The position numbers were made by a program, and so were the translations under genes. A DNA stretch of 64,000 nt from JANMMJ01 sp964543235. Its GTDB lineage: Bacteria; Pseudomonadota; Alphaproteobacteria; Rhizobiales; Aestuariivirgaceae. Below are positions 34,026-42,415 of this stretch, piece after piece (the first letter of the stretch is position 1; each line of letters opens with the position of its first letter). A model generated the notes under the pieces. That model did not search any database. It was given only the letters and a program-made list of their open reading frames with translations, and was not told the origin of the DNA. The stretch is from assembly GCA_964543235.1 (NCBI GenBank), contig CAZIXE010000010.1, positions 16,114-80,113 on the forward strand. Reading direction: 5' to 3'.

Positions 34026-34594
34026 TCCTTGGCGCGCTCGACATAGGATCCGTCCTCCGTCGAGATCACGACCCGCGTGCCCGAGGTGATGTGCGGCGGC
34101 ACCATGGTGCGAACACCATTGGAAAGCACCGCAGGCTTGAACGACGAGGCGGCCGTCTGGTTCTTGATGACCGGCTCTGTCTCGACGATTTCCAGCGTCA
34201 CCCGCTGCGGCAGCTCGATCGAGATCGGCGTGCCGTTGAACAGGGCGATCTGGCACTCCATGCCTTCCTGGAGATAGGGCGCACCGTCACCCACCATGTC
34301 GGCGGCGATGCTGATCTGCTCGTAATTTTCCGGGTTCATGAACACGAACATCTCGCCGTCCTGGTACAGGTAGTTGTGCGGGATCGTTTCCACGAAGGCG
34401 CGCTCGACCGAATCCGTCGTCTTGTAGCGCACCACGGTTTTCACGCCGTCGGAAATGCGGCGCATGTCGATGGTCGTCGTGGGCGTGCCCTTGCCGGGAT
34501 GGAAATTCTCGGCCTTGAGGACGACATAGAGCTTGCCATCCTCATGTTCGATGACATTGCCCTTGCGAACGCCGCTCGCGATGATCTTGACCAC
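34022..34594 (-). CDS. efp: Elongation factor P
   Basis: Translation factor that relieves ribosome stalling at polyproline. Read from a GTG at 34594, it gives 190 residues starting MVKIIASGVRKGN, exactly where EF-P proteins begin; upstream in-frame ATG readings add an unsupported 24-residue extension. All three domains are present. The modification site lysine K35 is in FHPGKGTPTT, the form beta-lysylated by EpmA, whose gene is divergent 89 bases away. The epmB gene is not in this window. Confidence 0.95.
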   Translation of the reverse strand: MVKIIASGVRKGNVIEHEDGKLYVVLKAENFHPGKGTPTTTIDMRRISDGVKTVVRYKTTDSVERAFVETIPHNYLYQDGEMFVFMNPENYEQISIAADMVGDGAPYLQEGMECQIALFNGTPISIELPQRVTLEIVETEPVIKNQTAASSFKPAVLSNGVRTMVPPHITSGTRVVISTEDGSYVERAKD

Positions 34595-34683
34595 GTGAAC
34601 TCTCTTATTCTGGAATTGCTGTAATGAGTTGGCGGCGGTATTAGCAGCAAGGTTCCCCTTCGCCAAGCCCTACGGACCGAGCC

Positions 34684-35718
34684 TTGACGACAACCCCGCT
34701 GCCCTGGTGGCGGCCCGAGCGACACGCCGAACGGCGGCCCTTCCTCCTGGCGCGCAACCGTATCGTCAGTGCCATCCGGTCCCACTTCACCGCGCTGGAT
34801 TTTCTCGAAGTCGATTGCGGGGCATTGCAGCTCTCGCCCGGCAACGAAGTCCATCTCCATGCCTTCGCCACCGAACTCATCGACAATGAGGGAACGGCGC
34901 ACCGCCGCTATCTGCACACCTCGCCGGAGTTTGCCTGCAAGAAACTGTTGGCGGCCGGCGAACGCCGGATTTTTTCTCTGGGCCACGTCTTTCGCAACCG
35001 GGAACGGACCCGCCTGCACGTTCCGGAATTCACCATGCTCGAATGGTATCGTGCCGGCGAAGCCTATCGCGCCGTGATGGATGACACCGTTTCCCTCATC
35101 CGTCTGGCGGCGGCGACCGCAGGGTGCCCGCAACTGGTCTATCGCGGCCGGCAATGCGATACCGCGATGGCGGTTGAAATCCTGTCCGTGGCCGCCGCAT
35201 TCGAGCGCTATGCGGGCATCAGGCTTCTGGACACGCTCGATCGCCAGGGGCGGCCCGACCGCGCTGCCCTGGCCCGCATCGCGCCGCTGCCGGTCCGGGC
35301 CGACGACAGCTGGTCCGACATCTTCAGCGCCATCCTGGTGCGCGAGGTCGAACCGCATCTGGGCCAGGGGCGGATCACCATTCTTGCCGAGTACCCCGCC
35401 TGCGAAGCCGCACTTGCCCGCGTATCGCCGGATGATCCGCGTGTTTGCGAGCGTTTCGAAGCCTATGTCTGTGGTGTGGAACTGGCCAACGGCTTCGGCG
35501 AACTGACCGATCCGGCCGAGCAGCGCCGCCGTTTTGAAGCCGACATGGCCCTGAGACAGCAGCTCTATGGTGAGCGCTACCCGATCGACGCGACGTTCCT
35601 CGAGGCCCTTGCCCTGATGCCGGAGGCGGCGGGCGTGGCGCTCGGCCTCGACCGTCTCGTGATGCTGGCGGCCGGCGCCGGCGACATTGCCGACGTGCTC
35701 TGGACGCCGCCAACTTAG
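34684..35718 (+). CDS. epmA: EF-P--(R)-beta-lysine ligase EpmA (PoxA/GenX)
   Basis: A 344-residue truncated lysyl-tRNA-synthetase paralogue that lacks the anticodon-binding domain and attaches beta-lysine to EF-P. Class II aminoacyl-tRNA synthetase motif 2 (FRNRERTRLHVPEFTMLEWYR) and motif 3 (GVALGLDRLVML) are clear, and HTSPEFACKKLLAAG matches the family. The start seems to be TTG at 34684, since no ATG precedes the conserved PWWRPER opening. It is divergent from its substrate gene efp. Confidence 0.92.
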   Translation: MTTTPLPWWRPERHAERRPFLLARNRIVSAIRSHFTALDFLEVDCGALQLSPGNEVHLHAFATELIDNEGTAHRRYLHTSPEFACKKLLAAGERRIFSLGHVFRNRERTRLHVPEFTMLEWYRAGEAYRAVMDDTVSLIRLAAATAGCPQLVYRGRQCDTAMAVEILSVAAAFERYAGIRLLDTLDRQGRPDRAALARIAPLPVRADDSWSDIFSAILVREVEPHLGQGRITILAEYPACEAALARVSPDDPRVCERFEAYVCGVELANGFGELTDPAEQRRRFEADMALRQQLYGERYPIDATFLEALALMPEAAGVALGLDRLVMLAAGAGDIADVLWTPPT

Positions 35719-35772
35719 TGCTTCTCAAGCCATTGAAGGCGTGTGACATTTGAGGCAGACGGGAGATCGGAC

Positions 35773-36669
35773 ATGACGGACAGAATGCGTGTGGGCCTGA
35801 TTGGTGCCGGGCTGATGGGCCATGGCATCGGCAAGAACATCGTCGAGAAGGGCTATCCGCTGACGGTGATGGCGCATCGCAACCGCGCCCCCGTGGAGGA
35901 CCTTGTGAAGCGCGGCGCGAAGGAGGCGAAATCGCCCCGCGAGATCGCCCAAGCCTCTGATCTGGTTATCCTTTGCGTGACGGCGACGCCCCAGGTCGAA
36001 GCCGCCGTCTATGGTCCTGACGGCATCATCCAGGCCCTGCGGGACGGCCTGGTGGTTGCCGATGCCTCCACCGCCGAACCCCAGTCCACCATGAAAATCG
36101 CCAGCGATTTCAGGGAGAAGGGCGCCTGGTTCGTGGACATTCCGCTGACCCGCACGCCCAAAGAGGCCGAGGAGGGCCGCCTCGGTGTGATGACCGGCGG
36201 CGATCCCGCGGTGCTGGCGCGGATCGATCCCGTGCTGCGCTGCTTCGCCGAGACCATTGTCTATGCCGGAGCCGTCGGCGCTGCCCATAAGCTCAAGCTT
36301 ATCAACAACTTCCTGGCGCTCGGTAATGCCGCGCTGGTGGCCGAGGCGATCACCGTGGCAGCCAAGGCCGGCGTCGACATGACAGCACTGCGCGACATCG
36401 TCGTGGTGGGCGGCGCCAATTCGGTGATGTTCGAGCGCCTGATCCGGGTGCCGCTGGCCGATGACGACACCGCCGCCCGCTTCGCAATTCGCAATGGCCG
36501 CAAGGACTTGCGCTATTATACGAATCTCGCCGAGCAATTGCCGGTGACCTCCTTCCTGGCCGAGGCCGTGCACCAGACCTATGTCATGGCCGAGACGCAA
36601 GGCTATGGCGAGCGTTTCGTGCCCCGCCTCATCGACATGCTGGCTGGCATCAACGGGCTCCGGAAATAG
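35773..36669 (+). CDS. 3-hydroxyisobutyrate dehydrogenase-related beta-hydroxyacid dehydrogenase
   Basis: A 298-residue NAD(P)-dependent dehydrogenase of the HIBADH/tartronate-semialdehyde reductase/GLYR family. The N-terminal Rossmann motif GLIGAGLMGHGIGKN (about 8-22), substrate loop DIPLTRTPKEAEEG and catalytic lysine region GAAHKLKLINN (about 173-183) are all present. The ATG at 35773 is preceded by GGGAG. Succinic semialdehyde/glyoxylate reductase and sulfolactaldehyde reductase are alternative activities in this family. It follows epmA on the same strand but has no clear link. Confidence 0.85.
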   Translation: MTDRMRVGLIGAGLMGHGIGKNIVEKGYPLTVMAHRNRAPVEDLVKRGAKEAKSPREIAQASDLVILCVTATPQVEAAVYGPDGIIQALRDGLVVADASTAEPQSTMKIASDFREKGAWFVDIPLTRTPKEAEEGRLGVMTGGDPAVLARIDPVLRCFAETIVYAGAVGAAHKLKLINNFLALGNAALVAEAITVAAKAGVDMTALRDIVVVGGANSVMFERLIRVPLADDDTAARFAIRNGRKDLRYYTNLAEQLPVTSFLAEAVHQTYVMAETQGYGERFVPRLIDMLAGINGLRK

Positions 36670-36844
36670 CCGCCGCGCCGCCGTCCCGGAACGGGCTGCC
36701 TCATTCACCCGCGCGGCTTGAGCCGCACCTGGCCCGGGTGATGATGGGGGGAATGGTGAGAGGGGCGCCCTTCCCCGCACGCGCAGCCGCGTGCCGCCCC
36801 TGGTATCTGGACAACGTGTTGGAATCCGGATTCAAGCGGCTGAG

Positions 36845-36874
36845 CACCGGGGCCGCTCACGTACGGCCCCGGTG
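36845..36874 (+). terminator. Strong hairpin after the dehydrogenase gene
   Basis: A perfect 11-base stem, CACCGGGGCCG pairing with CGGCCCCGGTG around an eight-base loop, sits between convergent genes ending at 36669 and 36922. There is no T-run, so it may act on both strands as a barrier or mRNA end. A smaller hairpin (GCACGCG...CGCGTGC) lies some 50-70 bases upstream; nothing else was seen in this 252-base gap. Confidence 0.5.
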
Positions 36875-36921
36875 TGCGGCGCTACAGGGATGATCCGCCG
36901 GCGGAAGAAGGGAGAATGCGG

Positions 36922-37656
36922 TCAGCAGCAGGCGTCCGCTGCCGCATCGTGCGCGTACTCGTCATGCAGCCTGACCCAGCTCATGGTGCCGTTCTCGTTG
37001 CGGCCTTTCGGTGCGAGATCGAGCCAGTTGAAGGCACCGATCAGCAGTTCGTCGCCGCGATGATAGGTCGAATAGGTATGATAGACGTGGCCCGCCGCAT
37101 CCCGCGCGAAGATCGAGGTGCCGTGCATGTCTTCGGATGACTTGATCGGCGTGCCGTAATTGTAGATGGCCCGGCCGGCCGCGATGTCCTCCTTGCGGAA
37201 GGAAACGCCGAAATCATAGTTGAAGTCGTTGGCCTGCGAAGAGACCCACGGGAAGCCCCAGCCGAGCCGCTGCCTGACCTCCTCGATCCTCGCGAGCGGT
37301 GCCCGCGAGATGGCGGCGAAGGCGAGGTCGGCCTGCTCGAAATGCTGCCGCGCCGCGTCGATGTGATCGGCGATGAACGAGCAGCCGGCGCAGATATGAT
37401 CCGACTCCGGCGCCAGCATGAAGTGATAGACGGCAAGCTGGCTGCGGCCGCGGAACAGGTCGGCAAGCGTACAGGCGCCCTGCGGGCCCTGGAACACATA
37501 AGGCTTGTCGACCAGAACCCAGGGCAGCGCGCGCCGCGCGGCACGTACCCGGTCGAGTTCATGGGTGACGGCCCGCTCCTTCGCGAGCAGCGCCTTGCGC
37601 GCTTCCAGCCATTCCGCTGGCGAGACGACTTTGGGTGCGGTCAGTGTGGCGGTCAT
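36922..37656 (-). CDS. DUF899 thioredoxin-like protein
   Basis: A 244-residue DUF899 family protein with a thioredoxin-like fold. The characteristic ESDHICAGCSFIADHID segment supplies a C-X2-C pair (C-A-G-C, about 115-118), and FRGRSQLAVYHFML and NDFNYDFGVSFR are also family hallmarks. It ends with a second cysteine pair (ACC). The start at 37656 has CAGGAG upstream, overlapping the end of the preceding 44-residue ORF region. It is probably a redox protein of unknown partner, divergent from the 37922 regulator. Confidence 0.85.
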   Translation of the reverse strand: MTATLTAPKVVSPAEWLEARKALLAKERAVTHELDRVRAARRALPWVLVDKPYVFQGPQGACTLADLFRGRSQLAVYHFMLAPESDHICAGCSFIADHIDAARQHFEQADLAFAAISRAPLARIEEVRQRLGWGFPWVSSQANDFNYDFGVSFRKEDIAAGRAIYNYGTPIKSSEDMHGTSIFARDAAGHVYHTYSTYHRGDELLIGAFNWLDLAPKGRNENGTMSWVRLHDEYAHDAAADACC

Positions 37657-37658
37657 GT

Positions 37659-37793
37659 TCAGGGCTCCTGTGATGATGATGACGTCGAATTGGTTGACTG
37701 TGGCTGTGCCGTTGCCGGCGGCCGGCCGGGCCGCGGCGCCGCATGGGCCTGAGCCGCGAAGATGGCTTCGGCGGAATAACAGAAGGGACACAT
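37659..37793 (-). CDS. 44-residue CPFC-motif small protein
   Basis: A short ORF from the ATG at 37793 to the TGA at 37659, two bases before the DUF899 start. It begins MCPFCYSAEAIFAAQAH and becomes Pro/Ala/Gln/Ser-rich, ending SSSSQEP. GAAAGGAAG lies about six to fourteen bases upstream. The N-terminal C-X2-C pair (C2, C5) suggests metal binding or thiol redox chemistry, like the C-X2-C in the DUF899 protein encoded next. It could be a leader peptide or a small partner protein. Existence is likely; function unknown. Confidence 0.55.
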   Translation of the reverse strand: MCPFCYSAEAIFAAQAHAAPRPGRPPATAQPQSTNSTSSSSQEP

Positions 37794-37921
37794 GGCATTC
37801 TTCCTTTCATGGCGACCGGCGCGGCCCGCGTGCGAAGTGCAGCGGCCTGCCGGCCCGGGAACATGTGTTAGGGTAGGCGCCGGGAAAGGAAGGTGAGAGT
37901 GACAAGTCTGGCGCGATTGCC

Positions 37922-39142
37922 ATGGACTCGCTGATCACCGCGGCGGCGCGCGCGCTGGCCGCCGGCGATCCGCTGGGCGCGCTCAACCGCGTGGCGCTGC
38001 GCGAGGATGCCCCCGCCCTGGCGCTGCGCGGCATTGCCATGGCGCAGCTTGGCGATCTGGCACTGGCCCGCGCGCTGCTCAGGCGCGCCGCGCAGCGTTT
38101 TGCCCCGAAGGAGGTGGTGGCCCGCGCCCGCTGCACGGTCGCCGCGGCCGAGATCGCCCTTGCCTCGCGCGATCTGGGCTTCGCCAGCGCGGCGCTGGAA
38201 GCGGCGCGCGCCACCCTCGCCGCGCAGGGCGATGCCGTCAACGCCGCCCATGCCGGGCTCATCGCCGCGCGGCGCCTCCTGCTTTTGGGCCGCCTGGCCG
38301 CGGCCGCGCGCGAGCTTGCCATGCTTGATCCAGGAGCACTGCCGCCGGCGCTGCGGGCCGCCTATGAACTGGCGGTGGCCGGAATTGCCATGCGACGGCT
38401 CACCATGGCGCCCGCCCGCGCCGCGCTGGCCCGCGCCCACGCCGCCGCCGGCGCGGCCGGGATCGCTGCCCTGCTGGCCGAGGTCGACGCCGCCGAACGC
38501 CTCCTTGCTGCGCCCGCCGCCCGCCGCATCGGCCCGGACGGCGAGCGGCTGCTCACCCTGGCCGAGGCGGAGGAACTGCTGGCCGCGGACGGCTTCATCG
38601 TCGATGCCATCCGCCATACCGTGCGGCTGCGGCACGCCGTGGTCCCGCTCGCCGGCCGGCCGGTGCTGTTCGCTCTCGTCCGCGCCCTCGCCGAGGCCTG
38701 GCCGGGCGATGCGCCGCGCGACAAGCTGCTGGCCCGCGTCTTCCGGGCCCGCCAGGCCGATGAGTCGCACCGCCAGCGGCTGCGTGTCGAAATCGGCCGG
38801 CTGCGCTCCGCCCTGCGTGGCCTGGCCCATGTCGGCGCAACGCGGCGGGGCTTCGCGCTGATGCCGGCCGCCGGCCGCCCCGTCCTGGTACTGGCCCGCC
38901 CGGTCGAGGAGCACCATGCCGCCGTGCTCGCCCTGCTGAGCGATGGCGAGTCCTGGTCGAGCTCGGGCCTGGCGCTGGCCATGGGGCTGAGCCAGCGCAG
39001 CCTGCAGCGCGCCCTTGACGAGCTGGCCCGCCACGGCAAGGTGCAGGCCCTGGGCCGCGGCCGGGCCCGCCGCTGGATGATGCCGCCGCTTCCCGGATTC
39101 GCGACACCCTTGTTACTCCCCGCGCCGCTTCCCGGCGACTAG
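37922..39142 (+). CDS. Winged-helix regulator-like protein with helical repeat N-terminus
   Basis: A 406-residue, very alanine-rich protein. The N-terminal half looks like TPR-type alpha-helical repeats (ALRGIAMAQLGDLALARALLRRAAQRF, and similar). A winged-helix DNA-binding segment of the OmpR/BTAD kind occupies about 215-320 (GRPVLFALVRALAEAWPGDAPRDKLLARVF), and a second helix-turn-helix is near the C-terminus (LALAMGLSQRSLQRALDELARHGKVQALGRG). It is divergent from the DUF899 gene and close to the propeller gene (9 bases), so it probably controls both. Effector unknown. Confidence 0.72.
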   Translation: MDSLITAAARALAAGDPLGALNRVALREDAPALALRGIAMAQLGDLALARALLRRAAQRFAPKEVVARARCTVAAAEIALASRDLGFASAALEAARATLAAQGDAVNAAHAGLIAARRLLLLGRLAAAARELAMLDPGALPPALRAAYELAVAGIAMRRLTMAPARAALARAHAAAGAAGIAALLAEVDAAERLLAAPAARRIGPDGERLLTLAEAEELLAADGFIVDAIRHTVRLRHAVVPLAGRPVLFALVRALAEAWPGDAPRDKLLARVFRARQADESHRQRLRVEIGRLRSALRGLAHVGATRRGFALMPAAGRPVLVLARPVEEHHAAVLALLSDGESWSSSGLALAMGLSQRSLQRALDELARHGKVQALGRGRARRWMMPPLPGFATPLLLPAPLPGD

Positions 39143-39151
39143 GATCGGCCC

Positions 39152-39787
39152 ATGCAGCCAAGTGAAGCCGAAATCATCCGCGAATACGGTCCCTTTCCCG
39201 GCATCGAGTCGGTAGCGGGCGTCAGCCATGACGGAAACCTGGTGTGGTTTGCCTCCGGCGACCGGTTGAATGCGCTTGACCCGGCAACGGGCGAGATCGT
39301 GCGCGTGCTCCATGTGGCAGGCCATGCCGGCACCGCCTTCGACGGCAAGCACCTGTTCCAGATCGCCGAGAACCGGATCGACAAGATCGATCCTGCCACC
39401 GGCACAGTGCTGGCCTCGATCCCCGCACCCGGCGGCGGCGCTGACTCCGGCATGGCCTGGGCCGAGGGCACGCTGTGGGTCGGCCAGTACCGGGAGCGCA
39501 AGATCCACCAGATCGATCCCGAAACCGGTGCCATCCTGCGCACCATCGAATCGAACCGCTTCGTCACCGGTGTAACCTGGGTCGACGGCGAACTCTGGCA
39601 CGGCACCTGGGAAGGCGAGGAGAGCGAGTTGCGCCGCATCGATCCCGCAACCGGTGCGGTACGCGAACGCCTGGCGCTGCCGCAGGGTGTCGGCGTCTCG
39701 GGCCTTGAATCGGATGGCGGTGACATTTTCTATTGTGGCGGCGGCCCCAGCGGCAAGGTGCGGGCGGTGCGGCGGCCGCGGCGGTGA
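39152..39787 (+). CDS. Beta-propeller protein, glutaminyl cyclase-like/PQQ-like repeats
   Basis: A 211-residue protein of repeated four-stranded blades marked by IDPATG(x)V(x)xxI patterns (LDPATGEIVRVL, IDPATGTVLASI, IDPETGAILRTI, IDPATGAVRERL). Five or so blades suggest a small or partial propeller resembling plant-type glutaminyl-peptide cyclotransferase or streptogramin lyase. There is no signal peptide. It starts nine bases after the regulator gene and is probably co-transcribed with it. Ligand unknown. Confidence 0.75.
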   Translation: MQPSEAEIIREYGPFPGIESVAGVSHDGNLVWFASGDRLNALDPATGEIVRVLHVAGHAGTAFDGKHLFQIAENRIDKIDPATGTVLASIPAPGGGADSGMAWAEGTLWVGQYRERKIHQIDPETGAILRTIESNRFVTGVTWVDGELWHGTWEGEESELRRIDPATGAVRERLALPQGVGVSGLESDGGDIFYCGGGPSGKVRAVRRPRR

Positions 39788-39794
39788 TGGTGCC

Positions 39795-40226
39795 CTACGC
39801 CACCCACTTCATGATGTGTTCCAGGACCGCCACCGTCTCGCCCGCCTGGTTGGTGATCGCCACATCGGCGACCGTGCGCCGTCGGGCTGCGTCGACCGAG
39901 CGGATCGTGTAGGTGAGGGCCACCGTATCGCCGATGAACACCGGCTTCAGAAACCGGATGCGGTCATAGCCGAGCGAAACGGGCACCGCGCCGTCCGCGG
40001 CCGGCGGCGACTGTTCGAGAATCATTGTCGAACAGCGCGAGGCATAGGCGACGAGCAGCGCGCCATGGGCGATCCGCTGCTTGTAGGGCGTCCGCGCCAT
40101 ATAGGATGCGTCCACATGGTTGGGGGCGAAATCCCCGGAGATCCCGGCAAACAGATAGACGTCGCTCTCTGCCACGGTCTTGCTGAACTTCACGGATTGT
40201 CCGGCCTTGAGCGGTACAGGCGACAT
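39795..40226 (-). CDS. MaoC-like (R)-hydratase/acyl dehydratase
   Basis: A 143-residue hot-dog-fold protein. The MaoC hydratase motif is present as FAGISGDFAPNHVD with the catalytic Asp and His, followed by RIAHGALLVAYASR and GYDRIRFLKPVFIGDT. It should hydrate an enoyl-CoA or act in polyhydroxyalkanoate or branched acid metabolism. The ATG at 40226 has GGAG eight bases upstream. It converges on the propeller gene (39787/39795). Confidence 0.83.
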   Translation of the reverse strand: MSPVPLKAGQSVKFSKTVAESDVYLFAGISGDFAPNHVDASYMARTPYKQRIAHGALLVAYASRCSTMILEQSPPAADGAVPVSLGYDRIRFLKPVFIGDTVALTYTIRSVDAARRRTVADVAITNQAGETVAVLEHIMKWVA

Positions 40227-40355
40227 GATCGCTCTCCTGAAACACAAGCAACAATTGAAACACTTTCCTCTCATGAAAGAAAGCGTAGCGAAATGAAACT
40301 GGCGTAACGATTTGCGGTCAGGGAGGCGGCGGATGCAGATGCGGAGGAACCATCC

Positions 40356-40583
40356 ATGTCGAAGCTGCCCAACACGCCGGCCACCAGCGAAGCCCTGGCG
40401 GATTTCATTGGCCTGATCCTGGACGAGACGCGCAGCGCCCTGCGCCGTGCCGCAGCCCGCCGCCGCAACCGCCGCTTGCTGCAGCATCTTCCCGACCGGC
40501 AGCTGCGCGACATCGGCCTGAGCCGCGACAGCCTCCCCGCGACCTTCCTCAACCCGGTGCGCCGCTACCACAGCGATCTGTGA
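40356..40583 (+). CDS. DUF1127 small protein
   Basis: A 75-residue basic protein whose C-terminal part is a typical DUF1127 (YjiS-like) domain (RRNRRLLQHLPDRQLRDIGLSRD). Proteins of this family in alphaproteobacteria can bind RNA and affect phosphate, carbon or small-RNA metabolism. It stands alone between two minus-strand genes. Confidence 0.85.
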   Translation: MSKLPNTPATSEALADFIGLILDETRSALRRAAARRRNRRLLQHLPDRQLRDIGLSRDSLPATFLNPVRRYHSDL

Positions 40584-40674
40584 CAGCAGGCTTTCGCTAG
40601 ATCACGACGACATTGACGGAGCCGTCAAAAGTCATGAACGCGACCGTCGCTCATATGCCGGTGCATGATGTCAT

Positions 40675-40698
40675 CGCCAAAGTGAGTCCACTTTGGCG
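40675..40698. terminator. Perfect 10-base inverted repeat between convergent genes
   Basis: CGCCAAAGTG at 40675-40684 and its exact complement CACTTTGGCG at 40689-40698 flank a four-base loop, with partly paired outer arms (GATGTCAT, ATCATGAC). It lies nine bases past the end of the acetyltransferase gene and 92 bases past the DUF1127 gene, so it probably terminates both directions. Confidence 0.6.
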
Positions 40699-40706
40699 CA
40701 TCATGA

Positions 40707-41255
40707 CTAGGCCGTGGCCCTGAGCTGTTCGGAGGCCGCCGTGTCAAGGCTACCCGCTGCTGCCACCATCCCGGTGGCGCCGGCCAGCGCACCGGCCCGC
40801 AATTCGAGGCCGAGGAAGCGGTGGCGCTCCACCGGTCCCGGCAGCGCCAGTCCCGCGACGGCCGCCGGCGCGAAGCCGAAGCGCCGGTAATAGGCGAGAT
40901 CGCCCACCAGCATGATCGCCGCATGGCCGCGCCGACGGGCGGCGGCAATGGCATGTTCGATGAGCGCCCGGCCGATGCCGCGGTTGCGGTGGCTGTGCGC
41001 GACGGCCACCGGCCCCAGCAGCAGCGCACGCCCGGCATTGCCGGCGACGACATCCCACAGCCGGATGGTGCCGATCAGCTGGCCGTCCTCAGCGGTGGCG
41101 GCAAAGGCGAGCCCCGCAGATGGCAGCCGGCCATCACGCAGCCGCTGCGACGTCTTGCGCCGGCGCCGCCTGCCGAAGGCGCGGTCGAGCAGGGCTTCGC
41201 GCGCCATCGCGTCGCCGGGCAATTCGGGGCGAATGGTGACCATCGGGGCCTCCAT
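40707..41255 (-). CDS. GNAT N-acetyltransferase (YhbS-like)
   Basis: A 182-residue acetyltransferase of the GNAT fold. The acetyl-CoA pyrophosphate loop is HRNRGIGRALIEHAI (Q/R-X2-G-X-G/A), preceded by the strand LLLGPVAVAHSH, and DLAYYRRFGFAPA is the YhbS-type motif. Substrate unknown. It lies 26 bases after the ornithine decarboxylase stop on the same strand and may be in its operon, which would make polyamine acetylation one possible role. The start is 41255 or the Met four codons later. Confidence 0.82.
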   Translation of the reverse strand: MEAPMVTIRPELPGDAMAREALLDRAFGRRRRRKTSQRLRDGRLPSAGLAFAATAEDGQLIGTIRLWDVVAGNAGRALLLGPVAVAHSHRNRGIGRALIEHAIAAARRRGHAAIMLVGDLAYYRRFGFAPAAVAGLALPGPVERHRFLGLELRAGALAGATGMVAAAGSLDTAASEQLRATA

Positions 41256-41281
41256 GGCAACGCAGGATCGCCGCGCGAGGC

Positions 41282-42415
41282 TCAGATGACGTAGGCCTTG
41301 AGCGGCGCAAAGCCGTTGAAGGCCACCGACGCATAGGTCGTCGTGTAGGCGCCGGCCGCCTCGATCAGCACCTCATCGCCGACCGTCAGGCTGAGTGGCA
41401 GGTCATAGGGCGTGCGTTCGTACAGCACATCCGCCGAATCGCAGGTGGGCCCCGCCACCACGCAGGGGCCTCTGGCCTCGCGATCGCGCGCCGTCACCAG
41501 GGGATAGCGGATCGCTTCCTCCATGGTCTCGGCGAGGCCGCCGAACTTGCCGATATCGAGATAGACCCAGCGCAGCGTATCACCGGCATGCTTCTTGGCG
41601 ACCAGTACGACTTCCGCTTTGATCACCCCGGCATTGCCGACCATGCCGCGGCCCGGCTCGATGATGGTCTCGGGGATGGCATTGCCGAAATGCCTGGCGA
41701 GCGCCCCGTGGATGGCATTGGCATAGGTGCCGGTGGCCGGCACGTCCTTGAGATAGCGCGCCGGGAAGCCGCCGCCGAGATTGACCATCTGCAGGTTGAT
41801 GCCGCGCGCGGCCAGTGTGCGGAAAATCGCCGCCGACTGGGCCAGCGCCGCGTCCCAGGCCTCGAGGCGGGTCTGCTGCGAACCGACATGGAAGGAAATG
41901 CCATAGGCGTTGAGGCCCAGGCCGTGAGCGCGCTCGAGCACCTCGATCGCCATCACCGGATCGCAGCCGAACTTGCGCGACAGCGGCCATTCCGCCCCTT
42001 CGCCATCGGTCAGGATGCGGCAGAACACCCGTGCCCCCGGTGCCGCGCGGGCGACCTTCTCGACCTCCTCCACGGAGTCGACGGCAAACAGCGTGACACC
42101 GAGCTGATGGGCGCGCGCGATGTCGCGCTCCTTCTTGATGGTGTTGCCGAAGGAGATGCGCTCGGGCGTGGCGCCGGCAGTGAGCGCCATCTCGATCTCC
42201 GGCACCGAGGCGGTATCGAAGCATGAGCCGAGCCCGGCCAGCAGGGAGAGGATCTCCGGTGCCGGGTTGGCCTTGACCGCGTAGAAGATGCGGGTCGCCG
42301 GCATGGCGCGGGCGAAGGCGAGATAATTGTCGCGCACCACATCGAGGTCGACGACGAGGCAGGGCCCCTCGGGACGTCGGGTGCGGAGGAACTCGAGAAT
42401 GCGTGGCGTGGCCAT
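41282..42415 (-). CDS. Ornithine/lysine decarboxylase, group III PLP fold
   Basis: A 377-residue enzyme of the eukaryote-like ODC family (alanine racemase fold). The PLP lysine is in YAVKANPAPEIL (about 47), with GGGFPARY for phosphate binding, EPGRGMVG, and the active-site cysteine in CDSADVLYE. It makes putrescine from ornithine (or cadaverine from lysine). The ATG at 42415 follows GGGAG. A leader of nearly 400 bases upstream suggests post-transcriptional control by polyamines. ODC versus broad-specificity LODC is undecided. Confidence 0.9.
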   Translation of the reverse strand: MATPRILEFLRTRRPEGPCLVVDLDVVRDNYLAFARAMPATRIFYAVKANPAPEILSLLAGLGSCFDTASVPEIEMALTAGATPERISFGNTIKKERDIARAHQLGVTLFAVDSVEEVEKVARAAPGARVFCRILTDGEGAEWPLSRKFGCDPVMAIEVLERAHGLGLNAYGISFHVGSQQTRLEAWDAALAQSAAIFRTLAARGINLQMVNLGGGFPARYLKDVPATGTYANAIHGALARHFGNAIPETIIEPGRGMVGNAGVIKAEVVLVAKKHAGDTLRWVYLDIGKFGGLAETMEEAIRYPLVTARDREARGPCVVAGPTCDSADVLYERTPYDLPLSLTVGDEVLIEAAGAYTTTYASVAFNGFAPLKAYVI

